Source of the DNA: Crenobacter luteus
GTDB lineage: Bacteria > Pseudomonadota > Gammaproteobacteria > Burkholderiales > Chromobacteriaceae
DNA: 64,000 nt
Assembly: GCF_004345725.1 (NCBI RefSeq)
Contig: NZ_SLXG01000012.1
Span: 23,095-87,094, forward strand
Direction of reading: 5' to 3'
Positions 17,185 to 25,526 of the stretch are shown in pieces (the first letter of the stretch is position 1; each line of letters starts with the position of its first letter). A program made the position numbers and the translations under genes. The notes under the pieces are model-generated. The model was not told the DNA's origin. It was given only the letters and a program-made list of their open reading frames with translations, and ran no database searches.

Positions 17185-18059
17185 TGCTGCACCTTTACGA
17201 TTTGCTGGTCGCGCCGTTCGCCGAGTTCGGCTTCATGCGCCGCGCGCTCGCCGGCTGCCTGGCGCTGGCGCTCGGCAGCGGGCCGGTCGGCCTGATGCTG
17301 GTGATGCGCCGCATGAGCCTGATGGGCGACGCGATGAGCCACGCGGTGCTGCCCGGCGCGGCGATCGGCTTCCTCGTCGCCGGACTCAGCTTGCCGGCGA
17401 TGAGCGTCGGCGGCTTCGTCGCCGGCGTGCTGGTCGCGCTCTTGGCGGGGCTGGCGACGCGCTTCACCGGCGTCAAGGAGGACGCGAGCTTCGCGGCCTT
17501 CTTTTTGATGTCGCTGGCGCTCGGCGTGCTGATCGTGTCGAAGTCCGGCAGCAACGTCGACCTGATGCACATCCTGTTCGGCTCGGTGCTGGCGGTCGAC
17601 TCGGCGGCGCTGGTGTTGATCGCGTCGGTCGCGTCGCTGACGCTGACGACGCTGGCGCTGATCTACCGGCCGCTGATGCTCGAGAGCCTCGATCCGGTGT
17701 TCATGCGCGCGGTCGGCGCCAAAGGCGGGCTGTGGCATCTGCTGTTCCTGATGCTGGTCGTGCTGAATCTGGTCGCCGGCTTCCAGGCGCTGGGTACCTT
17801 GATGGCGGTCGGGCTGATGATGCTGCCGGCGATCACCTCGCGGCTGTGGGCGCACTCGGTCGGCGGCATGATGCTGACCTCGGTCGGCGTCGCGTTCGCG
17901 TCGGGTCTCGGCGGCCTGCTGTTGTCCTACCATTTCGAGCTGCCGTCCGGGCCGGCGATCATCCTCTTGGCCGGCGTCGCCTACCTGTTCTCGCTGTTGT
18001 TTGCGCCGGTCGGCGGCGCCTTGCCGCGCTACATCCGCTCGCGCCACTTCGAGCAATAG
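17184..18059 (+). CDS. znuB: Zinc ABC transporter permease
   Basis: A 291-residue inner-membrane permease of the ABC-3 family with about eight transmembrane helices, and the typical MSLMGDAMSHAVLPGAAIGFL segment near residues 44-64. It pairs with ZnuC. ATG at 17184 overlaps the znuC stop. Confidence 0.95.
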   Translation: MLHLYDLLVAPFAEFGFMRRALAGCLALALGSGPVGLMLVMRRMSLMGDAMSHAVLPGAAIGFLVAGLSLPAMSVGGFVAGVLVALLAGLATRFTGVKEDASFAAFFLMSLALGVLIVSKSGSNVDLMHILFGSVLAVDSAALVLIASVASLTLTTLALIYRPLMLESLDPVFMRAVGAKGGLWHLLFLMLVVLNLVAGFQALGTLMAVGLMMLPAITSRLWAHSVGGMMLTSVGVAFASGLGGLLLSYHFELPSGPAIILLAGVAYLFSLLFAPVGGALPRYIRSRHFEQ

Positions 18060-18119
18060 CCATCTCTCCTGCCGCCGTGCCGGGGGAGGGCGCCGCCGCC
18101 CCCCTCTCTATGACCGCAA

Positions 18120-18150
18120 GGTTGGCCGAACCCACGAGGCTCGGCCAACC
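18120..18150 (+). repeat. Inverted pair of the repeated word between znuB and znuA
   Basis: GGTTGGCCGA (18120-18129) and TCGGCCAACC (18141-18150) form a 10-bp stem with an 11-base loop. There is no immediate U-tract. It may stabilise the upstream mRNA 3' end or partly attenuate transcription, letting znuA be expressed at a different level. Confidence 0.7.
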
Positions 18151-18193
18151 CTGGGCTCCGCTTTGCCTTTTTCTTGAATAAGGAGACCGCAGC

Positions 18194-19087
18194 ATGAAAA
18201 AAACCCTGTTGGCGTTCGCGCTGTCCGCCGCGTCCTTGTCGGCCTTCGCCGCCAAGCTGCCGGTGGTCGCCAGCTTTTCCATCGTCGCCGACATGACGCG
18301 CGAGGTCGGCGGCGAGCGCGTCGACGTGGTGTCGCTGGTCGGCCCGGACCAGGACGCGCACGTCTACCAGCCGAGCCCGGCCGACGTGAAGCGCGTCGCC
18401 GCCGCCCGCGTGTTCGTCGCCAACGGCCTCGGTTTCGAGGGCTGGATGGCGCGGCTGACGCGCTCGGCCGGCTTCAAGGGCGTGACCGTCGAGGCGGCGA
18501 GCGGCGTCAAGACCATCCGCGAGGCCGGGCACGAGGGGCACGGCCACGGTCACGACCACGGCGACGTCAACCCGCACGCCTGGCACGACCTCGCCGCCGC
18601 GCAGCGCTACGTCGCCAACATCGAGGCGGCGCTCGCCAAGGCCGACCCGGCCGGGCGCGACTACTACCGCGCCCGCGCCGGCGCGTACACGGTCAGGCTC
18701 AAGGAGCTGGACGCGTGGGCGCTCAAGCGTTTCGCGGCGATCCCGGCGGCGCGCCGCAAGGTGCTGACCAGCCACGACGCCTTTCCCTACCTCGGCCAAC
18801 GTTACGGCATCCGCTTCATCGCGCCGCAGGGCGTGAGCACCGAGACCGAGGCCTCGGCCAAGAGCGTCGCGCAGATCGTGCGCCAGGTGAAGAAGGAGAA
18901 GGTCGGCGCGGTGTTCGTCGAGAACATGGCCGACAAGAAGCTGCTCGAGCAGCTGTCGCGCGAGGCCGGCGTCAAGGTGGTCGGCAAGCTGTACGCCGAC
19001 GCGCTGTCGGCGCCGACCGGCCCGGCGCCGAGTTTTGCCGCGCTGTTCCGCCACAACGCCGAGACGCTGCTGGCCGCGCTGCAGTGA
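18194..19087 (+). CDS. znuA: Periplasmic zinc-binding protein
   Basis: A 297-residue cluster A-I solute-binding protein with a signal peptide (residues 1-19). Zinc ligands are at H56 (DAHVYQP), H128 (NPHAW) and H193 (SHDAF). Between the first two is a histidine-rich loop (residues 113-122, six His among Gly and Asp), the hallmark of zinc-type rather than manganese-type members. It delivers zinc to ZnuB. A ribosome site, AAGGAG, precedes ATG 18194. It is separated from znuB by 134 bp with a hairpin. Confidence 0.95.
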   Translation: MKKTLLAFALSAASLSAFAAKLPVVASFSIVADMTREVGGERVDVVSLVGPDQDAHVYQPSPADVKRVAAARVFVANGLGFEGWMARLTRSAGFKGVTVEAASGVKTIREAGHEGHGHGHDHGDVNPHAWHDLAAAQRYVANIEAALAKADPAGRDYYRARAGAYTVRLKELDAWALKRFAAIPAARRKVLTSHDAFPYLGQRYGIRFIAPQGVSTETEASAKSVAQIVRQVKKEKVGAVFVENMADKKLLEQLSREAGVKVVGKLYADALSAPTGPAPSFAALFRHNAETLLAALQ

Positions 19088-19105
19088 GCGCCGTCCGGTC
19101 AAGCA

Positions 19106-19132
19106 AAAAGCCGCCCGAGGGGCGGCTTTTTT
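19106..19132 (+). terminator. Terminator of the zinc operon
   Basis: AAAAGCCGCC, loop CGAGG, GGCGGCTTTT then TT. It lies between convergent znuA and cydX and could work both ways. Confidence 0.9.
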
Positions 19133-19146
19133 GCGGTGCGACCGGC

Positions 19147-19287
19147 TCAGCGGTGCGCCTCGAAGCGGCGGCGCGTCTCGTCCTCGTCGCGCGCGCCGAA
19201 GGCGTACTGGCTCTCGAGCCACAACACGTTGATGATGCCGAGGCTCAAGGCGAGGCCGAGGCCGAGGATCCAGGCGAAGTACCACAT
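19147..19287 (-). CDS. cydX: Cytochrome bd small subunit CydX
   Basis: A 46-residue single-helix protein that starts MWYFAWILGLGLALSLGI and continues with the conserved NVLWLES segment, followed by an acidic-basic tail. This is the CydX/YbgT signature; CydX stabilises the CydAB haem centres. It lies 10 bases after cydB with AAGGAG before the ATG at 19287, and closes the operon. Confidence 0.93.
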   Translation of the reverse strand: MWYFAWILGLGLALSLGIINVLWLESQYAFGARDEDETRRRFEAHR

Positions 19288-19297
19288 GGCGGGCTCC

Positions 19298-20428
19298 TTA
19301 ATAGCTGTGGGTGTCGGCGTCGAGGCGCTCGGGCGTCACCGGGCCGCGCATCACGCGGTACACCCAGCGGGTGTAGACGAGGATGATCGGCAGGAAGACG
19401 GCGACCACGCCGAGCATGAGCGCCAGCGTCTTGTGGCTGGAGGTCGCGTCCCAGACCGTCAGGCTGGACGCCGCGTCGAGCGACGACGGCAGCACGAAGG
19501 GGAACAGCGCGACGCCCGCGGTCAGGATGATCGCCGCGACGCCGGCGGCGCTGGCCGTCAGCGCGAGCCTCGGCCGACGTCCGTGCGCCAGGAGGCCCGC
19601 CAGCAGCGGCAGCGCGACGCCGAGCGCCGGCACCGCCCACAGCGTCGGGTGCGCGCGGAAGTTGCCGAGCCAGTCGGCGGTCGGGACGACGGTCTTGGCC
19701 AGCGGCGACAGCGCGGCGCCGACGTCGCCGATCGCGGCGACGGTCAGCCCCTCGCGTTGCGCGATCCAGACGCCGCCGAGCGCGAACAGCGCGGCGGTCG
19801 CCACGCTCGCGGCCAGCGCGGCGCGGCGCGCGCGCGATTGCAGCGCGCCCTGCGTCTTGGTCGCGAGGAAGGCGGCGCCGTGGCCGGTCAGCATCGCGAC
19901 GGCGACGACGCCGCAGTACAGCGAGAACGGGTTGAGCAGGTCGACGAAGCGGCCGGCGTAGCCCACCCGCATCTGCTCGTCGAAGGCGAACGGCAGGCCG
20001 ACGAACAGGTTGCCGACCGCGACGCCGAAGATCAGCGCCGGCAGCACCGAACCGGCGCACAGCGCCCAGTCCCAGCCGCCGCGCCAGCGCGGGTCGGCCA
20101 GCTTGCTGCGGTAGTCGAAGCCGACCGGCCGCAGGAACAGGCCGAACAGCACCAGCATCAGCGCGCCGTACAGTACCGAGAAGGCGGCGGCGTAGACCAG
20201 CGGCCAGGCGGCGAAGAGCGCGCCGCCGGCGGTCACCAGCCATACCTGGTTACCTTCCCAGGTCGGGCCGACCGCGTTGATGACGAGGCGGCGCTCGGTG
20301 TCGTCGCGGCCGATGAAGGGCAAGAGGATGGCCGCGCCGATGTCGAAGCCGTCGAGCACGGCGAAGCCGATCAGGAGGGCGACGATCAGCGCCCACCAGG
20401 CGAGTTTCAGGGTGTCGTAGTCAGGCAT
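19298..20428 (-). CDS. cydB: Cytochrome bd ubiquinol oxidase subunit II
   Basis: A 376-residue membrane subunit with about nine helices. It has the typical N-terminus ([21 protein letters not shown]) and the [11 protein letters not shown] motif near residues 54-64. With CydA it forms the high-affinity quinol oxidase used at low oxygen. Its start overlaps the cydA stop by 8 bases. Confidence 0.96.
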   Translation of the reverse strand: MPDYDTLKLAWWALIVALLIGFAVLDGFDIGAAILLPFIGRDDTERRLVINAVGPTWEGNQVWLVTAGGALFAAWPLVYAAAFSVLYGALMLVLFGLFLRPVGFDYRSKLADPRWRGGWDWALCAGSVLPALIFGVAVGNLFVGLPFAFDEQMRVGYAGRFVDLLNPFSLYCGVVAVAMLTGHGAAFLATKTQGALQSRARRAALAASVATAALFALGGVWIAQREGLTVAAIGDVGAALSPLAKTVVPTADWLGNFRAHPTLWAVPALGVALPLLAGLLAHGRRPRLALTASAAGVAAIILTAGVALFPFVLPSSLDAASSLTVWDATSSHKTLALMLGVVAVFLPIILVYTRWVYRVMRGPVTPERLDADTHSY

Positions 20429-21995
20429 GGCGCGTCTCCGTCGCCGGGGTTTCGCCGTGGTAGCGGCCGGTGGCGAGGCTGGCCGGGCCGAGGCGGATGT
20501 ACTTGAGCATCAGGAACATCTCGATCGCGAACAAGAGCGTGTAGATGCCGACGAGGCCGATCAGGCTGAACTGCAGTTGGCCGACGTCGAGCGCCGACGC
20601 CGACAGCCGCGTCGGCAGCACGCCCGAGATCGTCCACGGCTGGCGGCCGTACTCGGCGACGAACCAGCCGGCCTCGATCGCGATCCACGGCAAGGGGATC
20701 GCGAACACCGCCAGCCGCAGCAGCCAGCGCTGCGGCGCGAGGTTGCGGCGCACCAGGAACCACAGCGACGCGGCGAAGATGAACAGGAACAAGAGGCCGA
20801 GGCCGACCATCAGCCGGAAGCTCCAGAACAGCGGCGCGACCTGCGGGATGGTGTCGGCGGCGGCGGCCCGGATCTGCGCCGGCGTCGCGTCGGTGACGTT
20901 GGCGGTGTACTTCTTCAGCAGCAGCGCGAAGCCGAGGTCGGCCTTGTGCGCGTCGAACTGCGCGCGCAGCGCCGGCGTGTCTTCGCCGGCCTTGATGCGC
21001 ACGAGCGCGTCGTAGGCGGGGATGCCGCCCGCGATACGCGCCTCGTGTTCCTTCTTCAGATCCTTGATGCCGGTGACCGGCGTGTCGAGCGAGCGGGTGC
21101 CGATCAGGCCCAAGAGGTAGGGAATCTTCACCGCGTAATCGGTGCGCTCGGCCGCCTGGTCGGGCAGGCCGAACAGCGTCAGCGCCGCCGGCGCCGGGTG
21201 GGTGTCCCACTCGGCCTCGATCGCGGCGAGCTTGACCTTCTGCACCTCGCCGGTGGTGTAGCCGGACTCGTCGCCGAGCACGATCACCGACAGCACCGAC
21301 GCCATGCCGAAGCCGGCGGCGACCGCGAACGAGCGCAGCGCGAAGCCGGTGTCGCGCGCCTTCAACAGGTACCAGCTCGATACGCCGAGCACGAACATCG
21401 CCGCGGCGACGTAGCCGGCGGCCACCGTGTGGACGAACTTGACCTGCGCGACCGGGTTGAAGAACACCGCGCTCATGCTGGTGAGCTCCATGCGCATCGT
21501 GTCGAGGTTGAATTCGGCGCCGACCGGGTTCTGCATCCAGCCGTTGGCGACCAGGATCCACAGCGCCGACAGGTTCGAGCCGAGCGCGACCAGGAAGGTC
21601 ACCAGCAGGTGTGCGCGCTTCGACAGCCGGTCCCAGCCGAAGAAGAACAGGCCGACGAAGGTCGACTCGAGGAAGAAGGCCATCAGCCCCTCGATCGCCA
21701 GCGGCACGCCGAAGATGTCGCCGACGTAGTGCGAGTAGTAGGCCCAGTTGGTGCCGAACTGGAATTCGAGCGTCAGGCCGGTGGTGACGCCCATCGCGAA
21801 GTTGATGCCGAACAGCTTACCCCAGAAGCGGGTCATGTCCTTGTAGATGGTCTTGCCGGTCATCACGTAGACCGATTCGCAGATCACGAGGATCCACGAC
21901 AGGCCGAGCGTCAGCGGCACGAACAGGAAGTGGAACATCGCCGTCAGCCCGAACTGCAGGCGCGACAGTTCCACCACGTCAGCGGCGGGTAGCAT
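20421..21995 (-). CDS. cydA: Cytochrome bd ubiquinol oxidase subunit I
   Basis: A 524-residue haem-bearing subunit. H22 (MFHFLF) fits the haem b595 ligand, and a second histidine in [10 protein letters not shown] and methionine in SFRLMVGLG fit the haem b558 ligands. The Q-loop precedes the conserved [12 protein letters not shown]. Length is that of the long-Q-loop type. The ATG at 21995 lies inside the end of cydP. One near copy of the word (TTGGCCGAC) is present around 20578. Confidence 0.97.
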   Translation of the reverse strand: MLPAADVVELSRLQFGLTAMFHFLFVPLTLGLSWILVICESVYVMTGKTIYKDMTRFWGKLFGINFAMGVTTGLTLEFQFGTNWAYYSHYVGDIFGVPLAIEGLMAFFLESTFVGLFFFGWDRLSKRAHLLVTFLVALGSNLSALWILVANGWMQNPVGAEFNLDTMRMELTSMSAVFFNPVAQVKFVHTVAAGYVAAAMFVLGVSSWYLLKARDTGFALRSFAVAAGFGMASVLSVIVLGDESGYTTGEVQKVKLAAIEAEWDTHPAPAALTLFGLPDQAAERTDYAVKIPYLLGLIGTRSLDTPVTGIKDLKKEHEARIAGGIPAYDALVRIKAGEDTPALRAQFDAHKADLGFALLLKKYTANVTDATPAQIRAAAADTIPQVAPLFWSFRLMVGLGLLFLFIFAASLWFLVRRNLAPQRWLLRLAVFAIPLPWIAIEAGWFVAEYGRQPWTISGVLPTRLSASALDVGQLQFSLIGLVGIYTLLFAIEMFLMLKYIRLGPASLATGRYHGETPATETRHA

Positions 21996-22206
21996 GCTTG
22001 TCTCCGGTGGGGTGGGAAATCGGGGCGGAAGGTTGGCCGAGCAGTTGCTGCGACACGGCGGGTTCGGGCACGGTCATGTGGCGGGCGATCGGCTGCGCGA
22101 ACCACAGCGACCACGCCCCCCACAGCAAGGCGGCCTTGAGCGCCAGCACCAGCACAATCTCCAGCCACAAGGGCAGGCCGGTCTTGAGAAGGGCGGGGCG
22201 GCGCAT
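21979..22206 (-). CDS. cydP: Cytochrome bd-associated small protein CydP
   Basis: A 75-residue protein with one transmembrane helix (about 12-37, PLWLEIVLVLALKAALLWGAW) and a short polar tail, as in the CydP family found directly upstream of cydA in betaproteobacteria. Its exact role is not settled; association with bd oxidase assembly is inferred from this constant neighbourhood. It overlaps cydA by 17 bases. The repeated word AAGGTTGGCCGAGC (22029-22042) encodes L-G-Q-P-S near its C-terminus. Confidence 0.8.
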   Translation of the reverse strand: MRRPALLKTGLPLWLEIVLVLALKAALLWGAWSLWFAQPIARHMTVPEPAVSQQLLGQPSAPISHPTGDKHATRR

Positions 22207-22209
22207 CGC

Positions 22210-22767
22210 TCAGTCCTTGCCGTCCTTGCCCGGGCGCAGGAAGCTGGCGAACTCCAGCACCTTTTGCACCCGCGCGCCCAAGCGCATCAGGTTTTCCAGC
22301 GTGTCCGGCGATAGCCGCTGCACCTCGTCGAACCAGCCGGTCGCCAGCTCGATCAGCTGGTGCATCTCGCGCATGCGCTGCTGCGCGTGGCGTTCGGCCT
22401 CGTCGAGCGGCGTTTCCATCAACGCGTCGCGCAGCAGCGTCAGCGTCGGCTCGATCTCGCGTTTGCGTTTTTCCTCGGCCAAGGTGCGGAAGATTTCCCA
22501 CACATCCTTTGGCGTCTCGAAGTAGTCGCGCCGGTCGCCGGCCTGGTGGATCAGCTTCACCAGCCGCCACGACTGCAGTTCTTTCAGCCCCATGCTGACG
22601 TTGGAACGCGAGATGCCGAGCGCGTCGACGATCTGGTCGGCGTTCATCGGCTCGGGCGACAAAAAGAGCACGGCGTAGATTTGGCCGACGGTGCGGTTCA
22701 CGCCCCAGCGGCTGCCCATTTCGCCGAAATGGAGCACGAAGCGTTCGTTGAGCGGGGAGAGGTTCAT
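22210..22767 (-). CDS. GbsR/MarR-family transcriptional regulator
   Basis: A 185-residue regulator with a winged helix-turn-helix (about residues 35-90; PMNADQIVDALGISRSNVSMGLKEL) and a helical C-terminal half, matching the GbsR-type branch of MarR proteins. It is the first gene before cydP-cydA-cydB-cydX, three bases from cydP, so it probably controls the bd oxidase operon and itself. A perfect palindrome lies directly upstream of its ATG. The inducing signal is unknown. Confidence 0.85.
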   Translation of the reverse strand: MNLSPLNERFVLHFGEMGSRWGVNRTVGQIYAVLFLSPEPMNADQIVDALGISRSNVSMGLKELQSWRLVKLIHQAGDRRDYFETPKDVWEIFRTLAEEKRKREIEPTLTLLRDALMETPLDEAERHAQQRMREMHQLIELATGWFDEVQRLSPDTLENLMRLGARVQKVLEFASFLRPGKDGKD

Positions 22768-22779
22768 GGCTTATCGAAT

Positions 22780-22797
22780 TTTCAGAAATTTCTGAAA
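22780..22797 (-). promoter_or_regulatory. Perfect 18-bp palindrome, candidate GbsR operator
   Basis: TTTCAGAAATTTCTGAAA starts 12 bases upstream of the GbsR ATG, in an AT-rich stretch that should hold the promoter. Its symmetry suits a dimeric MarR-type repressor. Confidence 0.65.
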
Positions 22798-22869
22798 TAT
22801 TAAAAGACAATTTGATCCGGCGCAATGCGGCGGGACGCCGCAGCGTGCCGGCGAGGCTCGAAACGCAAC

Positions 22870-22897
22870 AAGCCTGGCCGAGGGCTCGGCCAGGCTT
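22870..22897 (-). terminator. Terminator of the TauE-like gene
   Basis: A perfect 13-bp stem, AAGCCTGGCCGAG / CTCGGCCAGGCTT, with a 2-base spacer, followed on the minus strand by TGTTGCGTTT. It resembles the repeated word with two changes (CCTGGCCGAG). Confidence 0.7.
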
Positions 22898-22923
22898 GCG
22901 GAGAGGGCGTGGGGGGGAAGGCG

Positions 22924-23601
22924 TCAGCCGGCGTGCGCGAGCAGCGCCCCAAGCAATCCGGCGACGCCGAGCGCGAGCACCGACAGGCCGGCGACGAGGC
23001 GCACCGCGCGTCGCTGCAGCAGCGTCTTGAGCCGTTCGGCGAAGGCGCCCATCAGCAACAGGTTGGGCAGCGTACCGAGCCCGAAGGCCAGCATCAGCCC
23101 GGCGCCCTTAGCCGCGCTGCCGGAGGCGAGCGCCGACAGGCTGGCGCTGTAGACGAGGCCGCAAGGCATCCAGCCCCACAGCGCGCCGACCGCCAGCGCC
23201 TGCGACAGCCGCCGCACCGGCAGGAAGCGCGCGATGAACGGTTGCACGCGGCGCCAGACGGGCCGGCCCAGCGTCTCGAAGCGCGTCACCAGCGCCGACA
23301 GGCCGGCCAGATAGAGCCCGAGCGCGACCAGCATCAGCTGCGCGGCGACGAACAGTCCCCAGCGCAGCGGCGCGAAGTCGGCCATCGACAGCCCGCCCTG
23401 CGCGAGCGCGCCGAGCAAGGCGCCGACCAGCGCGTAGCTGCCGACGCGGCCGAGGTTGTAGGCGAGCATCAGCGGCCAGCGCGCGCGGCTGGCCGGCAGG
23501 CCGAACGACAACGCACCGACGATGCCGCCGCACATGCCGACGCAATGGCCGCCGCCCAGAAGGCCGACGACGAACAGCGCCAGCCAGTTGACTTCCAGCA
23601 T
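22924..23601 (-). CDS. Sulfite exporter TauE/SafE-like membrane protein (COG2836 type)
   Basis: A 225-residue protein with about six helices in the DsbD-like/UreH_2 group. It has a striking GGGHCVGMCGG motif at residues 16-26 and a matching GWMPCGLVYS in the second half, a pattern of two Cys-Gly helix starts seen in DsbD/CcdA-like transporters. Relatives occur beside cytochrome oxidase and copper maturation genes; here it adjoins the cyd operon. The substrate is unknown: thiol electrons or a metal are as plausible as sulfite. Confidence 0.75.
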   Translation of the reverse strand: MLEVNWLALFVVGLLGGGHCVGMCGGIVGALSFGLPASRARWPLMLAYNLGRVGSYALVGALLGALAQGGLSMADFAPLRWGLFVAAQLMLVALGLYLAGLSALVTRFETLGRPVWRRVQPFIARFLPVRRLSQALAVGALWGWMPCGLVYSASLSALASGSAAKGAGLMLAFGLGTLPNLLLMGAFAERLKTLLQRRAVRLVAGLSVLALGVAGLLGALLAHAG

Positions 23602-23852
23602 CGGAGCGATCCGGGAAAGGAAAACGCCATTTTAGCGAAAAGCCCGCGCCCCGGGCCGGGCCGGGCCGGGCCGGTTAGACCGCCAAATTAAAAAGAATTC
23701 CTGAAAAGTGAATTCAAACGATAAAAAAGCTGGAAGTTGTACAAGGGCTATTCCATAAAAAAGAAAAACGCGTCTGTCCTGCCTGGGCCGGCGCGACCGG
23801 GGTGGGGAGGCATGTCGCCGGCCCGTCGAACAACGCCCGGATGGAGGGCATC
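23602..23852. other. Intergenic region with pentanucleotide repeat and AT-rich segment
   Basis: CCGGG is repeated four times plus CCGG at 23651-23674. The following 23685-23770 is unusually AT-rich for this genome and probably holds the plus-strand promoter of the enoyl-CoA hydratase gene. No gene is seen. Confidence 0.5.
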
Positions 23853-24647
23853 ATGGCCAAGCAACTGACTGTGGAACGATTGGGTACCTGCGCCATCCTG
23901 ACCCATGTCCATCCGCCTGCGAACCAGTGGACCATCGAAGGTCTGCACGAGTTGAGGGACGCGCTGGCCGAGCTGTCGGACGACGCCGACATCCGGGCCG
24001 TGGTGCTCACCGGGGAGGGGGAGCAGTTCTTCTCGGCCGGCGCCGATCTCAAGGCCTTCCGGCGTGGCGACAAGGCCGAGGCGGCCTCGCTCGCCGACGC
24101 CTTCGCCGCCGCCTTCGGCCGGCTGCGAGCCTTCCCGGGCGTCACCGTCGCCGCGATCAACGGCTACGCGCTCGGCGGCGGCCTCGAGTGCGCGCTGGCC
24201 TGCGACTTCATGGTCGCCGAGCGCGGCGCGCGGCTCGGCCTGCCGGAAACCCGCGTCGGCCTCGTGCCTTGCGCCGGCGGTACCAAGACGCTGACCGACA
24301 AGGTCGGCCAGGCCTGGGCCAAGCGCATCATCCTCGGCGGCGAGCTGGTCGAGGCGGAGGAGGCGCGCCGCATCGGTCTGGTCGAGGAGGTGGTCGACGC
24401 CGGCCTGGCCAAGATCACCGCGATCAGCCTCGCCAACCGGGTCGGCATGCAGGCGCCCGAGGCGGTCGCCGTCGCGCGCGCGCTGATCGCGCAGGGGCCG
24501 GGCTCGACGCTGGACGGGCAGCTCGCGCGCGAGCGCGAGGCGCTGCTTGGCCTGGTCGGTCGGCCCGAGCAGGTCGAGGGCGTGAACGCCTTCCTCGACA
24601 AGCGCCGTCCGGCCTGGCTGGTCGAGGCCGACGACGAGGAGGAGTGA
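23853..24647 (+). CDS. Enoyl-CoA hydratase/isomerase family protein
   Basis: A 264-residue crotonase-fold enzyme, probably hydrating a trans-2-enoyl-CoA in fatty acid or amino acid breakdown. The oxyanion-hole motif SAGADLKAF lies near residues 65-73, NGYALGGGLECALACDF near 100-116, and the second acidic position in GLPETRVGLVPCAGGT. It is monocistronic here, so the substrate cannot be inferred. ATG at 23853 is preceded by GGAGG; an upstream in-frame start would add 17 residues not typical of the family. Confidence 0.88.
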   Translation: MAKQLTVERLGTCAILTHVHPPANQWTIEGLHELRDALAELSDDADIRAVVLTGEGEQFFSAGADLKAFRRGDKAEAASLADAFAAAFGRLRAFPGVTVAAINGYALGGGLECALACDFMVAERGARLGLPETRVGLVPCAGGTKTLTDKVGQAWAKRIILGGELVEAEEARRIGLVEEVVDAGLAKITAISLANRVGMQAPEAVAVARALIAQGPGSTLDGQLAREREALLGLVGRPEQVEGVNAFLDKRRPAWLVEADDEEE

Positions 24648-24705
24648 CGGCGACGGACGGCGCCGCAGGGACACACACGAGGCCACGCCAGAAGGCCGAC
24701 AAGAA

Positions 24706-24733
24706 AAAACCCGCGACACGGATCGCGGGTTTT
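24706..24733. terminator. Bidirectional terminator between convergent genes
   Basis: AAAACCCGCGA, loop CACGGA, TCGCGGGTTTT, with A-rich and T-rich flanks. Confidence 0.85.
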
Positions 24734-24752
24734 CCTTTGGGGGCGGGCAGCC

Positions 24753-25508
24753 TTACTTGGCTTGCGCCTTGATGCCGTCGATGAACTTGTCGACCTTGGC
24801 GCCCATCACGCGCTGCTCGAGCTGCGCGCGGATCGCGTCCAGCGGCGGCGCGCTCTCGGTCTTGACGTCGTCGAGCTTGATCACGTGCCAGCCGAACTCG
24901 GTCTTCACCGGCTTGGCGGTCACCTGACCCTTGGACAGGCGGGTCAGCGCCTCGGCGAACGGCGGAACGAAGTTCTCGGCGTCGGCCCAGCCGAGGTCGC
25001 CGCCGTTGGCCTTGCTACCCGGGTCGAGCGACTTTTCCTTGGCCAGCGCGGCGAAGGGCTTGCCCTTCTTGAGCGCGTCGAGCACCGCGATCGCCTCGGC
25101 CTCGGTCTTCACCAGGATGTGGCGGGCGTGATAGCTCTTCTTCTCCGGCATTTCGGCCTTGAGCTTGGCGTAGGCGTCGCGCAGCTCGGCCTCGCCGACC
25201 GGGTTGCTCCTCTGGAAGTCGCGGATCAGCCGGTTCGCCAGGCTCATCGACTGCATGTTTTCCAGTTCGGCGCGGTAGTCCGGCGTCTTGTCGAGGCCTT
25301 TCTTCACGGCGGCCTGGCTCAGTAGGTCGGCGGTGGCGAGCTGTTCGCGCACCATTTCGCGCGTCTGCGCGGTCACCGGTTGGCCCTGGGCCTCGAGCGT
25401 GCGGATCACGGCGTCGACGCGCGCCTGCGAGACAGGGGCGGGGGCGGCGGCGACCAGCTGGCCGGCGAAGGCCGCGAGCAGGGCGGTGGTGACGAGGGTT
25501 TTACGCAT
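24753..25508 (-). CDS. Exported parvulin-type peptidyl-prolyl isomerase (copy 2)
   Basis: A 251-residue periplasmic foldase. It has a signal peptide (1-21), a helical SurA-like N-region, and a parvulin domain at about 125-215 (KSYHARHILVKTEAEA; NGGDLGWADAENFVPPFAEAL; FGWHVIKLDD). It resembles the gene upstream over its whole length, so the pair is a tandem duplication. It probably helps outer-membrane or secreted proteins fold. It is the last gene of a five-gene minus-strand run from yciB. Confidence 0.88.
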   Translation of the reverse strand: MRKTLVTTALLAAFAGQLVAAAPAPVSQARVDAVIRTLEAQGQPVTAQTREMVREQLATADLLSQAAVKKGLDKTPDYRAELENMQSMSLANRLIRDFQRSNPVGEAELRDAYAKLKAEMPEKKSYHARHILVKTEAEAIAVLDALKKGKPFAALAKEKSLDPGSKANGGDLGWADAENFVPPFAEALTRLSKGQVTAKPVKTEFGWHVIKLDDVKTESAPPLDAIRAQLEQRVMGAKVDKFIDGIKAQAK

Positions 25509-25526
25509 GGTTGCGGGTCCTTGTTC

